Shown here: positions 1-8,860 of the stretch, in pieces | Layout: each line of letters starts with the position of its first letter | Numbering within the stretch: position 1 is the first letter of the stretch | Origin: Trachelipus rathkii | Taxonomy: Eukaryota > Arthropoda > Malacostraca > Isopoda > Trachelipodidae | DNA: 22,500 nt | Reading direction: 5' to 3' | Assembly: GCA_015478945.1 (NCBI GenBank) | Contig: JABUQX010124123.1 | Location: 7,501-30,000, forward strand | Translations under genes and position numbers: made by a program | Notes under the pieces: model-generated | Told to the model about the DNA's origin: nothing | Seen by the model: the letters and a program-made list of their open reading frames with translations, nothing else | Database searches by the model: none

Positions 1-120
1 TGCTTAATCAGACAGAGAGATTTAAAAATTTCTCAATGACTCTACGAATTCCGAGAAGGGTAGCTTCACCCTTTCTAGAAATTAAAGTGTAAAATTTCTT
101 CTTTTTTTTTTAACATTTTG
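1..120. other. Unassigned flank
   Basis: AT-rich DNA with no reading frame or repeat that I can recognise. It runs directly into the first TA array. Confidence 0.4.
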
Positions 121-147
121 TATTTAATATATATATATTTATATATA

Positions 148-200
<53 letters not shown>

Positions 201-229
201 TATATATATATATAATATATATATATATT
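121..229. repeat. (TA)n microsatellite array, imperfect
   Basis: Alternating TA with occasional AATA and TTAA interruptions. It abuts the 5' end of the Jockey-like LINE fragment, whose homology begins about 15 bases further on. Confidence 0.95.
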
Positions 230-239
230 CTCATTCTCT

Positions 240-1560
240 TCTTCCCGATCGCCAGTATGGCTTTCGGCTTTCAAGTCTGCTGGCGATATACTTTCCTATT
301 TAACTGATTTATGGTTTTTCGCTCTAGGAACTACGGGGAGACTTGCGTGGGGGCGCTTGACATATCCAAAGCCATTTACCGGGTTTGGCACGCGTCACTG
401 CTCTCCAGAGCTCCCTCCTTTGGGTTTCCTCCGTTCTCTTTGCTTACTTATGTCTAGCTTTCTTTCAAGTCGCTCAATATCCGCTTTGGTTGATGGAGCG
501 ACTTCTTAACTTCTTTTTTCTGTCATCAAGTGGTGTTCCTCAGGGTTTCTGTCTTATCTCCTCAACTTATTTTCTACTTTTCATTAATGACCTTCTCACC
601 TGCACATCTAACTCTATCCACTCATATGCCGGTGACTCGACCTTCATTCTTTCAACTCATTTCCATTCTGCTCCCTCTTTTACTCTAGAATTGCCTCTCG
701 TCTCAATCTTTCCGATTCTATTCTCGCTGAATCTAGATAGAATTTCCGAATTGGGGTCCGTCTCAACCTTGTGAAATTTATCTTTAAAAACTCAACTTCT
801 ACAAATCTCCCTCTCTAAAAACACCTTCTAACTTTCCAATCTCTTTCGACGGTTCTCGTCTCTCTGTTGACAATATAAAACATCCTTGGCCTCAACATAA
901 ACAAAAAAAGAAAAAAAAAAAAAAATTTGGGTTTTTTTTTTTTTAAAAGGAAACCTCACATCATAACGGTTGCTAGGGAGGCCTCTCAAGAAACTGGGAG
1001 TTTTGTTTAGACTGCGAGACATTTTTTCTCTTCTCAGTTTACTCCAGCTATACACGGGTCTCTCATCCGCCTTGTATGGAGTACTGTTCTTATATCTGGG
1101 GGGGGTCCTGGTTTCACCCGGCTTTTGGAGAGGGTCGAGTCAAAAGCCAAAGGCTTAAAACTGTTCTGTACTTTCCACTTCACTTGACCCTCTATCTCTG
1201 CGGCCGAGATGTTGGTGCTTTATCTCTTTCTATAGGTATCGTAGCGGCAGGTGTTCGAAATTACCACTCGCGTACCACCAACCTTTACGTCCGCCCTCGT
1301 AAGCACAAGGGGTGCTGTGTCTGCTCACGATTTTGTGTAGATATTGGTAACCTCCAGGCTTGTTCGCTGCGGTGCTTCCTTCTTTCCTGACACCTCTGTT
1401 CTGTTGGACCTCTTCCACTTTCTGTGTTTCCTGCTGAAATTAATCTCCCTCACTTTAAAGCCTGCGTCTTGTGCTCATACTGCGTAATTTGCGCTAGTGG
1501 ATGCAATTTTGGCGTGCAACAACCCCTCCCTGAATAGGGCTCTTCCCGTGAGTGGTGGTG
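240..1560 (+). pseudogene. Jockey-like LINE reverse transcriptase, 5'-truncated and decayed
   Basis: This is the C-terminal two thirds of a non-LTR retrotransposon reverse transcriptase, read in several frames. Near 244-385 the frames give DRQYGF and a block like ALDISKAF..VWH. In the open stretch 385-774 come SGVPQG and FLLFINDL, and then YAGD where the catalytic motif should be YADD, so one catalytic aspartate position is altered. Further on are RRDVGALSLFYR-like and PRPRKH-like blocks from the C-terminal region (970-1390) and a final LPHFKA block near 1450. A pure A/T homopolymer stretch at 901-945 interrupts the frame. TA arrays lie on both sides, and no endonuclease domain or ORF1 is present. 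The assignment to the Jockey group rests on remembered motif order; another LINE clade of similar layout is possible. The copy cannot encode a working enzyme. Confidence 0.8.
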
Positions 1561-1570
1561 AAACTGTAAA

Positions 1571-1701
1571 AATATATTATATATATATATATTATAATAT
1601 ATATATATATTCTATATATATATATAATATAATATATATCATATATATATATATATATATAATATATATATATATAATATTATATTATATTATAATATAT
1701 A
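1571..1701. repeat. (TA)n microsatellite array, imperfect
   Basis: TA-rich array with AAT and CAT interruptions, immediately 3' of the Jockey-like fragment. It produces a spurious open frame rich in Tyr-Ile repeats. Confidence 0.95.
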
Positions 1702-1749
1702 AGCAATTTGTCTGATAGTTTCCCTATCTATCCTGACTTACTGTATGTT

Positions 1750-2190
1750 TATATAGCGTTTTCGTTTTTAATTTGGGCTTAACGAACGTAGAAATGCCGA
1801 GTTGCGTTCGTTTTGTTACCGCATAATCGTAAAAATATGCTTAACAAACGTAGGAATTAATTCCTTAATTCTATAAGGTTGCTATTTCTGTGATTTGCGG
1901 AATTTAGTACGTTTTACGAAATGTGTAACCAAAAAAATGAGGCGTGGTAAGCCCGTTTGAATTGATGAATATTTCATTCATAAAATCAGCCTTAAATCTA
2001 ATTTCTTCAATAATCGATAAACTCCATCACAATAGGTGTCATCAATTTTTTGTAATATAAACCATTTGTTTATAATTTTATTTCCTGTTTATCCGAAATC
2101 GACGAGCTCATCACAACAGCTGATTCAACTTGTTTTGCAAAACCAAAAGTAACCTCGAAAGAAAATTGTGTTCGTTTTTGGCACGAAAAA
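1750..2190 (+). repeat. MITE-like repeat, copy A (truncated)
   Basis: About 430 bp that matches, as its reverse complement, the segment 5131-5556 (copy B). Conserved blocks include TTAATTCCTTAATTCT near 1858, AATCTAATTTCTTC near 1996 and GATAAACTCCATCA near 2017, in the same order and spacing in the inverted copy. By eye the identity is roughly three quarters. The outer end starts with a GCGTTTTCGTTTTT-type sequence next to TA-rich DNA. The other end, which in copy B carries a matching inverted terminal repeat, is missing here. No protein of its own is apparent, so it is best seen as a non-autonomous DNA element. Confidence 0.75.
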
Positions 2191-2294
2191 TTCAGGCTAT
2201 TAGTACAGGCATCAGGAGTGCCAAAGAAGTCTTATGGATATTAAGTGTAGGTTTAACGGTTTTTATATAAAATAGATTCCCCAAATTTTAGTTC

Positions 2295-2880
2295 TTCACC
2301 TTTAGAAGCTTTTGAGAATGGAGAATTTTTTGAAGAAATATACGGTGCCTATTGAGGTCATAGTGATCTCTGACAGCTAAATTCTCTGGTTGAGAGTTTG
2401 GGAGTTAGTTCGAAAGGAAAATGCCCAAGCGTGAAGGCTCTCATCTTTAAGTTGTAGGAAAGTTTGACCTACATAGTCTATGTTACAGTTGGCACATTTA
2501 TATTTGTAAACGATGTGTGAACTCAAGTTCATGGGGATGCTTTTTTAATCTTAAAGAAACTGCCAATTGAGTTGTTGTTAATTAATAAAAGATATAAGAA
2601 ACTTGCATTGTAGAAAGTTTTTGTTTAAGATATTTCTAATCTGAAAGTAAATAGCATTGGAAAGGGATCCGATGCAGGGAAGCCGAGCATAAACAGGAAG
2701 TTTAGAAACATCATATGCAGTAGTTTTTGGGCGATAAGTGTTACGAGAAACGTGTAAACAAGTTTATCAAAAACGTTAGAGGGATAAAGGCAAACCAGAA
2801 AATTACAGTAAAAAGGTGAACTTTTCTTCATGGACAAAAACTTCCAATTCAGAACAAATAACAAAGGCTTGTGTATGCGG
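2295..2880 (-). pseudogene. Penelope-like retroelement 3' part with GIY-YIG endonuclease remnant
   Basis: On the reverse strand, frames joined across a few indels give the stretch that links reverse transcriptase to endonuclease in Penelope-like elements. A YARLPCIG block and an NSIGSFFK block (2530-2720) are followed by VYKYKCANCN..YVGQT (2517 down to about 2455), the start of a GIY-YIG nuclease, and then SFRTN near 2400. In this family the nuclease nicks target DNA to prime reverse transcription. The YVG triplet and the preceding Cys-x2-Cys pair are visible; later catalytic positions are not readable. The reverse-transcriptase core and all upstream parts are absent. It lies between MITE copy A and a hairpin repeat. 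I am confident of the family from motif order, but the copy is dead, with several frameshifts and stops. Confidence 0.75.
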
Positions 2881-2907
2881 GACCTTAGACCTGCAATTTT
2901 ATGATTA

Positions 2908-3025
2908 AAGGAGATAGAAATACAGAAATTAGTTCCAAGTAAAGTATTAGTGGGCTCGCGATAAATAGGAGTAGCAAGTCCACTAATACTTTACATGGGA
3001 CTAATTTCTTTACTTCTATATCCTT
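2908..3025. repeat. Imperfect hairpin (inverted repeat, arms of about 47 bp)
   Basis: Arm 2908-2954 is the reverse complement of 2979-3025 with only a few mismatches. The core is AAAGTATTAGTGG paired with CCACTAATACTTT. The loop is about 24 bases. It could be a small foldback element or a recombination scar next to the Penelope fragment. Confidence 0.85.
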
Positions 3026-3175
3026 AAATAATAATTGTAATAAATACGAAGCGTTGCGATAGAATGAATTTTAGTATTTTCTTTGCTTTTAATTAAACCG
3101 TTTTCGTTTTTGTCATGTCATTTGTGCTTTACGCTCTATAAGAAAAATGCTCACACAGTTTTAGTAGTAATTTCC

Positions 3176-3180
3176 TGTTT
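3176..3180. repeat. Left target-site duplication of the hAT-like element (TGTTT)
   Basis: TGTTT directly precedes the terminal CAGGG at 3181, and an identical pentamer directly follows the terminal CCCTG at 5128. Most hAT elements make 8-bp duplications. An 8-bp match is not present here, so either this group makes 5-bp duplications or the flanks have changed. Confidence 0.6.
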
Positions 3181-5128
3181 CAGGGTTCACACTTTCTGGA
3201 AAGTCAGGGGAAAAAATCAGTCAGGGAAGGTCAGGGAAGCAATTTAAGATATTCTGAAAGTCGGAAAATTCCAAAAAAGTCCGGGAAATTTAAAAATTTC
3301 AAAACAATGAAAAATGATCCATGGGCCAAATTACATATTTTTGATATATTTTTTTCGCTTACTGTATAATTGGTGGAATGAGAGACTGTATTTGAATAAG
3401 TGAAATCGAAAAGGATGGGCGAGGAACGACATTCCATAAATCTTCTATCCTATTCCTTTCTATTTTTAGTGCACTATTAACTACTATTCTTCCTATCTGT
3501 CCGTAGAGGTTGTTTCAAGTTCATCCTTCCGATTGAAGTTGATTGGTATATGGATGTGTTTTAGACTGTATGACTTATGCTTAAGTCTGGTTTATTTTTT
3601 CCTTTTTAAGGGATTTTATGAACTTTTTTTTTTTTTTTTTTTTTTTTGAGGATTGCCGAGGTGATTTTTGGTTTTTTTTGCTGTTGAACAGCCGAAAAAA
3701 TATCTCATACACCAAAACCATTACAAAATGTTTCTGTTCAAACCAAAGATGTATTCCTAAAATGCAAACTGGCTTTTTTTAAAATACTTTCCTTAGAACT
3801 TGAATCATTTTTACGAAAGTTTCAAACGTCAGACCCACTTGGTCCATTCCTGTTCACAGATTTACAATGTCTCGTACTAAATATTATGGAAAGATTTCTT
3901 AAGTCCAGTAAAATGCCTGCTACAACAACTAAGCTTTTTGTATTAGATTTACATGACAAAGACAATTTGCGTGATGTAAAAGGTATTAATCTTGGATTTC
4001 AAACAAAAAAAACTTCTCAAAGAAGTCACTTCGAATGAAAGTAATATCCTAAAATTCAAACTTGAATGCCAGACTGTGCTAATCAAAATGACAGAAAAAA
4101 TATTAGAAAGATGTCCTCTGAAGTACAAGCCTGTCCAAGGGCTCTCATCATTGGATCCTAGTATAATTTTTCATCAGCCAGAACAAGGGAAACAAAGATT
4201 TGCTTTATTGCTAGAGGCATTGTACACCAATAACCGAATCACAGATTCTGTTGCTGATAAAGCAAAAGCACAATACACTCTACTTTGCAGTGAAGCTCAT
4301 TCTACCCTTGAATTAAAATTCAAAATATTTTTGGATGGTAACTGTCCTTCTAATAGTACCTGGGAATCAATGTTATGCGGAATTGTGACAAATTATTAAA
4401 TTAGGACTGTCATTTTCCCATGGAAATGCGACGGTGGAAGGAGGGTTTTCTGTAAATAAAGCAATTTTAGTAGAGAATCTGAAAGAGCATAGTCTGATTT
4501 CTCAAAGAACAGTGCACAATGCTATTAGATCTTATGAAAGTATTCATAAAGTTCCTATCACTCAAAAAATGTTGACAAATGTAAGAGCTGCCCATAGGAG
4601 ATATGAAGAGCATCTCAAAAAAAAAAGAAAATTATTCATACATATCAATAAACTTGAAGAGCAGAAAAGAATGTTAAAAACAAAGCCTTTGACAGAAGAG
4701 ACGCCTCATAAAATTCAAAATTCAGACGCTTGAGAAGAAAAAAGTTAACCTAAATCTCCCCATTTAGAACTTTTGTGATCACAGTGGACGTTATTCACCT
4801 AGGCTATTAATGTACGCTTTAAATTTTTCTTTTTGCATAAATAAAACTGTTACCTTTGGAAAACATAAAAAAAAAGTGCATTGGACGGCTATGGGGAAGG
4901 TATAGATCTATTAATAAAAATTTTTTTTTTTTAAATTCATCCATAATGATGAACAATTTTTTAAGTAAATTTTCAATAATTTAATGTATGAACTGAGTAA
5001 ATAGGCTGCAATAATGATTAATAGATATTTTTATACGCCAAAAATAACGAACACGCTCAGGGAAAATTTGCAAATTTGGTCAGGGATAGTCAGGGAATTC
5101 AAATTTAAAAATTTCAGTGTGAACCCTG
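3181..5128 (+). mobile_element. hAT-like DNA transposon, defective, about 1.95 kb
   Basis: The element begins with CAGGGTTCACACT and ends with its inverse, AGTGTGAACCCTG. Both sides carry repeated subterminal GTCAGGGA-type motifs: several copies at 3205-3240 on the left and several at 5058-5096 on the right. An inverted AAATTTAAAAATTTC block also occurs near 3287 and near 5101. Such subterminal repeats are typical transposase-binding arrays in hAT elements. The interior holds a frameshifted protein remnant with a hAT-style C-terminal block. A run of about 22 T residues at 3627-3648 and AATAAA sequences after 4830 (possible polyadenylation signal) are also inside. The N-terminal zinc finger and the catalytic core cannot be recognised, so this may be an internally deleted copy. 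Confidence 0.75.
3691..4733 (+). pseudogene. hAT-like transposase C-terminal half, frameshifted
   Basis: Three consecutive frames read as one protein of about 345 residues. The first part runs from about 3691 to 4003 and contains FLRKFQTSDPLGPFLF. It shifts into the frame 3992-4399 at an A7 run (4003-4009). That frame ends at a stop at 4399, and the protein resumes near 4391 with LGLSFSHGNATVEGGFSVNK. This last segment, with a serine-glutamate-x-x-FS pattern and LISQRTVHNAI after it, resembles the C-terminal dimerisation region of hAT-type transposases. The tail is a lysine- and glutamate-rich probable coiled coil ending at the stop at 4731-4733. The 5' coding end cannot be placed, because no convincing start or zinc finger is seen. 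AATAAA follows about 100 bases downstream. Two frameshifts make the gene non-functional. The family is inferred from the C-terminal block together with the terminal repeats. Confidence 0.65.
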
Positions 5129-5133
5129 TGTTT
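5129..5133. repeat. Right target-site duplication of the hAT-like element (TGTTT)
   Basis: Identical to 3176-3180 and directly abuts the terminal CCCTG. Confidence 0.6.
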
Positions 5134-5273
5134 AAACGACCGCGATTTCGTGCTTGGTTTACTTTTGTTTTTAAACATTGGATCAGTTGTTGTGATGGAG
5201 CACGGGTTTTGGAATAAACAGAAATAAAAATACAAATGATTTATATTACAAATAAAAGGTTTTAACTATTCTG

Positions 5274-5447
5274 ATGGAGTTTATCTATTTGGAAGAAATT
5301 AGATTAAAAGCTGATTTTATTGATGAAACATTCACCAATTCAGACACCAAGCCGCCATCTTGTTTGTTTGCATTTTTGCGTAAGCACGTCTTAAATTCTG
5401 CAGCACGGAAAATAGCATTACTTTACAGAATTAAGGAAATTCCTTAA
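5274..5447 (+). CDS. Small open frame of 57 codons inside MITE copy B, function unknown
   Basis: ATG at 5274 opens a frame with a polar composition (it starts MEFIYLEEIRLKADF) and ends at TAA 5445-5447. It is less biased than most frames in this AT-rich DNA. The equivalent stretch of MITE copy A, read on its opposite strand, contains a stop early in the same frame. The frame is therefore not conserved between the two copies, and I consider it more likely chance or a relic than a real gene. Confidence 0.15.
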   Translation: MEFIYLEEIRLKADFIDETFTNSDTKPPSCLFAFLRKHVLNSAARKIALLYRIKEIP

Positions 5448-5556
5448 GTTTTATCATCATTTTTTGTGATTTTCGGTAAGTTTGACCAAACGAACGCAAA
5501 CTTGAGCATTTCTTACGTTTCGTAGCACAAATGCAAAAAAGAAACGGCTGTATAAA

Positions 5557-5690
5557 TATAATATAATATATATATTAATAATATATATATATATTATATA
5601 TATATATACTATATATATTATATATTATATATATATTAATATATATATATTTAATACTATATATATATATAATATATATATATATATATT

Positions 5691-5721
<31 letters not shown>

Positions 5722-5742
5722 ATATAAATATAGTATATAATT
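5557..5742. repeat. (TA)n microsatellite array, imperfect
   Basis: Starts directly at the end of MITE copy B. Interrupted TA repeats with AATA and CTA units. Confidence 0.9.
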
Positions 5743-5855
5743 AAAAATTATTTATTTTTTATAACGTGATGAATCTTAATGCGCGAGCCACATTAAAACG
5801 ATACGCGAGCAACATGTTGCTAGGAATAGTAATGGTTTCTTAACCAGTGCCTTGA
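5743..5855. other. Unique spacer between two TA arrays
   Basis: About 110 bases with GCGAGC-type islands. No reading frame or repeat partner found. Confidence 0.4.
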
Positions 5856-5970
5856 TATATATTATATATAAATATATATATATAATATATATATATTATA
5901 TAATATATATTATATAATATAATATAATATTATATATATATATATATATATTATATAAATATATATATTA
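5856..5970. repeat. (TA)n microsatellite array, imperfect
   Basis: TA repeats with AATA interruptions. A short further TA run at 6127-6153 lies on the other side of the hexamer repeat. Confidence 0.9.
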
Positions 5971-5989
5971 GGCCATATTTATAGGAGTA

Positions 5990-6126
5990 AAAGTATCGGT
6001 ATCGGTTTCGGGTATCGGCAAAAATTTCGGTATCGGTATCGGCATCGGTATCGGTAGTGAAAAAAATGTGAGTACTTGTATCGGTATCGGTATCGGACGA
6101 AAATTTTGGTATCGGTGCAACACTTA
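5990..6126. repeat. TATCGG hexamer repeat, possible hAT subterminal remnant
   Basis: At least ten GTATCGG or closely related hexamers occur in clusters between 5993 and 6115. The array ends ATCGGTGCAACACTT, whose reverse complement AAGTGTTGCACCGAT differs at one base from a CAGTGTTGC-type hAT terminus. No matching left terminus is present, so a truncated non-autonomous element is likely but unproven. Confidence 0.6.
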
Positions 6127-6630
6127 ATATATATTATATAATATAATATATATACCGTAAACAGGGGCAACTTTGCCACTGGGGGTAACTTTGCCACCAT
6201 TTTACCTAACCTATTTTTCTCAAAAAAAAAAAAATTCTTAAATAGTAGGAATTTCATATTCTGGAATTAAATAATAGAGATATAAATGAACAAAAAAATT
6301 TAAATAAACCTTTTAAAATATTAATGTTTTATATTTTTAAATATTAGGCCTAAATATTTTTTAAAAACCCCCAAAATTTAAGGGTCACCAACTGCCCACC
6401 CCCCAAAAAACTGGTTAGTCAAAAAATTATTTTGCATTGTTTGTTTGTTTAAGGTACGTTAGTACACACTGCATACAGAAGGGGAAATGACTGTGAATAA
6501 CAGTATTCAAGAAAATTGAAGAATTGTAAAAATAGTCACTTTTGGGGTAACTTTGCCATAGGGTGGTAAAGTAACCCCCACGTCTTTTTTGGTTATTTTT
6601 GAGTTTATTTAAATAAAAGAATTGATAGTA

Positions 6631-6799
6631 ATAATCACAGAAGTAGAGGGATGCTGGAACGGGGGGTTCCAGGAACCCCTCTCTCTTTTCTGGGGTGTTT
6701 TCCAGGCCCTACCTGCGGGGGCTACTTTTCATGTCTGCTGTTTTGTTCTGGGGGGCTTCCCCCCAGGTTGCCCCCTATTCCTGTACATTCGCCATGTAT
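6631..6799 (+). repeat. GC-rich direct repeat, unit 1
   Basis: Matches 6910-7088 through blocks ATGCTGGAAC, TTTTCCAGGCCCT, CTTTTCATGTCTG and TATTCCTGTACATTCGCCAT in the same order. It contains the hairpin CTGGGGGGCTTCCCCCCAG at about 6749-6767. The GC content is far above the surroundings, and the period is about 280 bp. Confidence 0.85.
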
Positions 6800-6909
6800 G
6801 TGTGTGAGTGTATTTTAAGCCTAACCATATGCTACTGTTCTTTCATGACCGTTTTTCCCCCTACCCCCCTTTGTTCTCCCCCTATGCCCCTTCTTCTATC
6901 CTATGACGT

Positions 6910-7088
6910 CATCACTCAGAAGTGGATCAATGCTAGAACTGGGTTCCATGACCCTCAGCGTCTTTCCTGAGGCATTTTCCAGGCCCTCCCTGGTGTGAGC
7001 TACCTTCCTGGATACTTTTCATGTCTGGCGTTTTAACCTGGGGGGATGCACCCCAGGGGGTCCCTTATTCCTGTACATTCGCCATGTA
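6910..7088 (+). repeat. GC-rich direct repeat, unit 2
   Basis: Second copy of 6631-6799. The hairpin is kept as CTGGGGGGATGCACCCCAG (about 7039-7057) with a different loop. Its 3' end runs straight into the transposase-like frame. The repeats could be a tandem duplicate of a small inserted element. Confidence 0.85.
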
Positions 7089-7383
7089 CGAGATCGCAAC
7101 ATTTAGGGTGGGAGAGTTTGATATCATCAATGTACCAAAGGAAAACAGTGAAACTACTGTTCCTTTCATAGACATAATCCAAGACAAGAAAGGTAAAAAC
7201 AAAGACCTGGCATACCAGGTCCAGTTCTTGAAACCTATGAGTACCAAAAAGAAAATTTTTGAAGTCATTCCTGATGATATTCATTGGGTTTTGGCAAATA
7301 TAATTTGCAAAATAAGATTACCCCATCCAATTTTAAATGAATATGAAGAATGGGTGTTCCCTTCTTTCCCCTTTCCAGTTTAG
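7089..7383 (+). pseudogene. Probable pogo/Jerky-type transposase C-terminus
   Basis: The open frame continues through the end of repeat unit 2 and stops at 7381-7383. The roughly 98 residues from EIATFRVGEFDIINV to the end have the layout of the small beta-rich C-terminal module seen after the DDE domain in many arthropod pogo/Jerky-type transposases: a VGEFDI start, a YQVQFLK centre, then acidic PDD and IICKIRLP near the end. No DDE catalytic domain or CENP-B-type DNA-binding domain is visible upstream, because the GC-rich repeat occupies that place. The frame itself is intact over this part. The family call rests on a remembered pattern and on the flanking repeat arrays, so it is moderate. 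Confidence 0.5.
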
Positions 7384-7977
7384 ATTGTAATTCTTAAGAA
7401 AAAGTTAGTAGTTTTAAGGAAAAAAATTAGTTTTAATGAAAAAAAAAAGAAAAAAAAGGAAAAATATTAGTTTTAAGAAATTTTTATTGTTTAAAAAGGA
7501 AATATATAAGTTTCAAAATACTTGGGAACAAAGTCCCTTACTTTAATGTATAGAAAAACCTTGAAAAAAATGGGAAAAATACCAGTGGGCAAAGTTGCCC
7601 CCGAAATTTTCACAAAATTTTCACAAAAAAGGAGAAAAAATATATTTATGTCAAAGTTTTATGAAAATAATTTACTTGAAAATCTTTGAAAGACTCATGG
7701 CAAAGCTGCCCCACAATATAAAGTCCATATCTAAAATTTAACCTATTGAAAATTACATATGAAATAAACGTGGCAAAGTAACCCCGACCTGTGGTCTAAC
7801 TTTGCCACCCTCAAATTTGACCATATAAAAAAAAAGAAAAAACATACTGAAGAATGCTTTTAGGTAAGTGAAGTACAAATGCAGATCTGTATTTTAAGCA
7901 TTTAATATATTAAAAAAATTAATAAATTTTTTTCAGGATTTATGAAGAAAAAAAAAAAAAAGTGAAAAAATTTTCTC

Positions 7978-8078
<101 letters not shown>

Positions 8079-8194
8079 TGTAACCATAAATGGGTTAGGA
8101 ATATATAGGGGGTACAGCCGTAGTTTGGTTAAGTTTTGTTAGATTAAATATATATATGGTAATAGTCAGGCAGAACTCCTTCATCACCAATTTT

Positions 8195-8415
8195 TAAAAA
8201 AATCAAATCATAGACTAAATCTGTTGTAATGAAGCTTAAAAAAAAAACAAAATGACTGATGTCTTTAGGAAAAAAAGTTAAAGACCTGCAAATATAATAA
8301 TTCCATAGGGTTTACTTAAATTCCAACTGACCAGAACTTAAGTCTTTTCCCACTTTACGCTGTAGGCGACTGTACAGTCATGGAGAGGCAAAAATGACTG
8401 ACCCACAGATGCGAC
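8195..8415 (+). repeat. Dispersed repeat, copy 1
   Basis: Aligns colinearly with 18845-19082: CATAGACT, GTCTTTAG or GTCTCTTTAG, GCAAAT, TTCC(C)ATAGGGTTT, a GAGGCAA block, and ACCCACAGAT or ACCCAACAGAT at the end. No coding frame is shared. Similarity ends at the point where the SINE head begins in copy 2. Confidence 0.75.
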
Positions 8416-8476
8416 CCACTAAAACTGCATTAAATAAACGATATAGGAAAATTTATAAATGAATATCATTTTTAAT

Positions 8477-8860
<384 letters not shown>

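Larger units (their letters stand above)
3099..5556 (-). mobile_element. MITE-like repeat, copy B, split by a hAT-like element
   Basis: The left end (3099-3160, CCGTTTTCGTTTTTGTCATG and onward) matches the reverse complement of the right end (5500-5556), giving imperfect inverted terminal repeats of about 50 bp. With 3181-5128 plus one TGTTT copy removed, the element would be about 505 bp. Its body 5131-5556 is the inverted counterpart of copy A. The superfamily is unclear: the flanks are TA-rich, which fits a TA-target element, but no clean target duplication is readable. Confidence 0.65.
6154..7830 (+). mobile_element. pogo-like DNA transposon remnant with GGGGTAACTTTGCCAC motifs
   Basis: The left end carries CAGGGGCAACTTTGCCAC and, 20 bases on, GGGGGTAACTTTGCCACC. 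Inverted or direct copies recur at 6544 and 6562, 7587 (GGGCAAAGTTGCCCC), 7698, 7770 (GTGGCAAAGTAACCCC) and 7796. These look like a terminal plus subterminal binding-site array. The element sits in TA-rich DNA, which fits the TA target of Tc1/mariner and pogo elements, but exact ends are uncertain. Inside are a GC-rich direct repeat (6631-7088) and a transposase-like C-terminus (7089-7383). The rest is low-complexity A-rich sequence, for example 7440-7470. Confidence 0.6.

Noticed and set aside
1497..1715. Open frame rich in Tyr and Ile over the TA array
   Set aside because: The frame is simply the translation of (TA)n; the same artefact appears at 7902-8087 and 9377-9562.
2625..2864. Independent hydrophobic membrane protein on the reverse strand
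   Set aside because: The frame is an out-of-phase reading of the Penelope-like region; the neighbouring frame gives family-specific blocks.
6631..7088. Direct repeats as long terminal repeats of a small retroelement
   Set aside because: The units lack TG...CA ends, a primer-binding site and a polypurine tract, and the interior is only about 110 bases.
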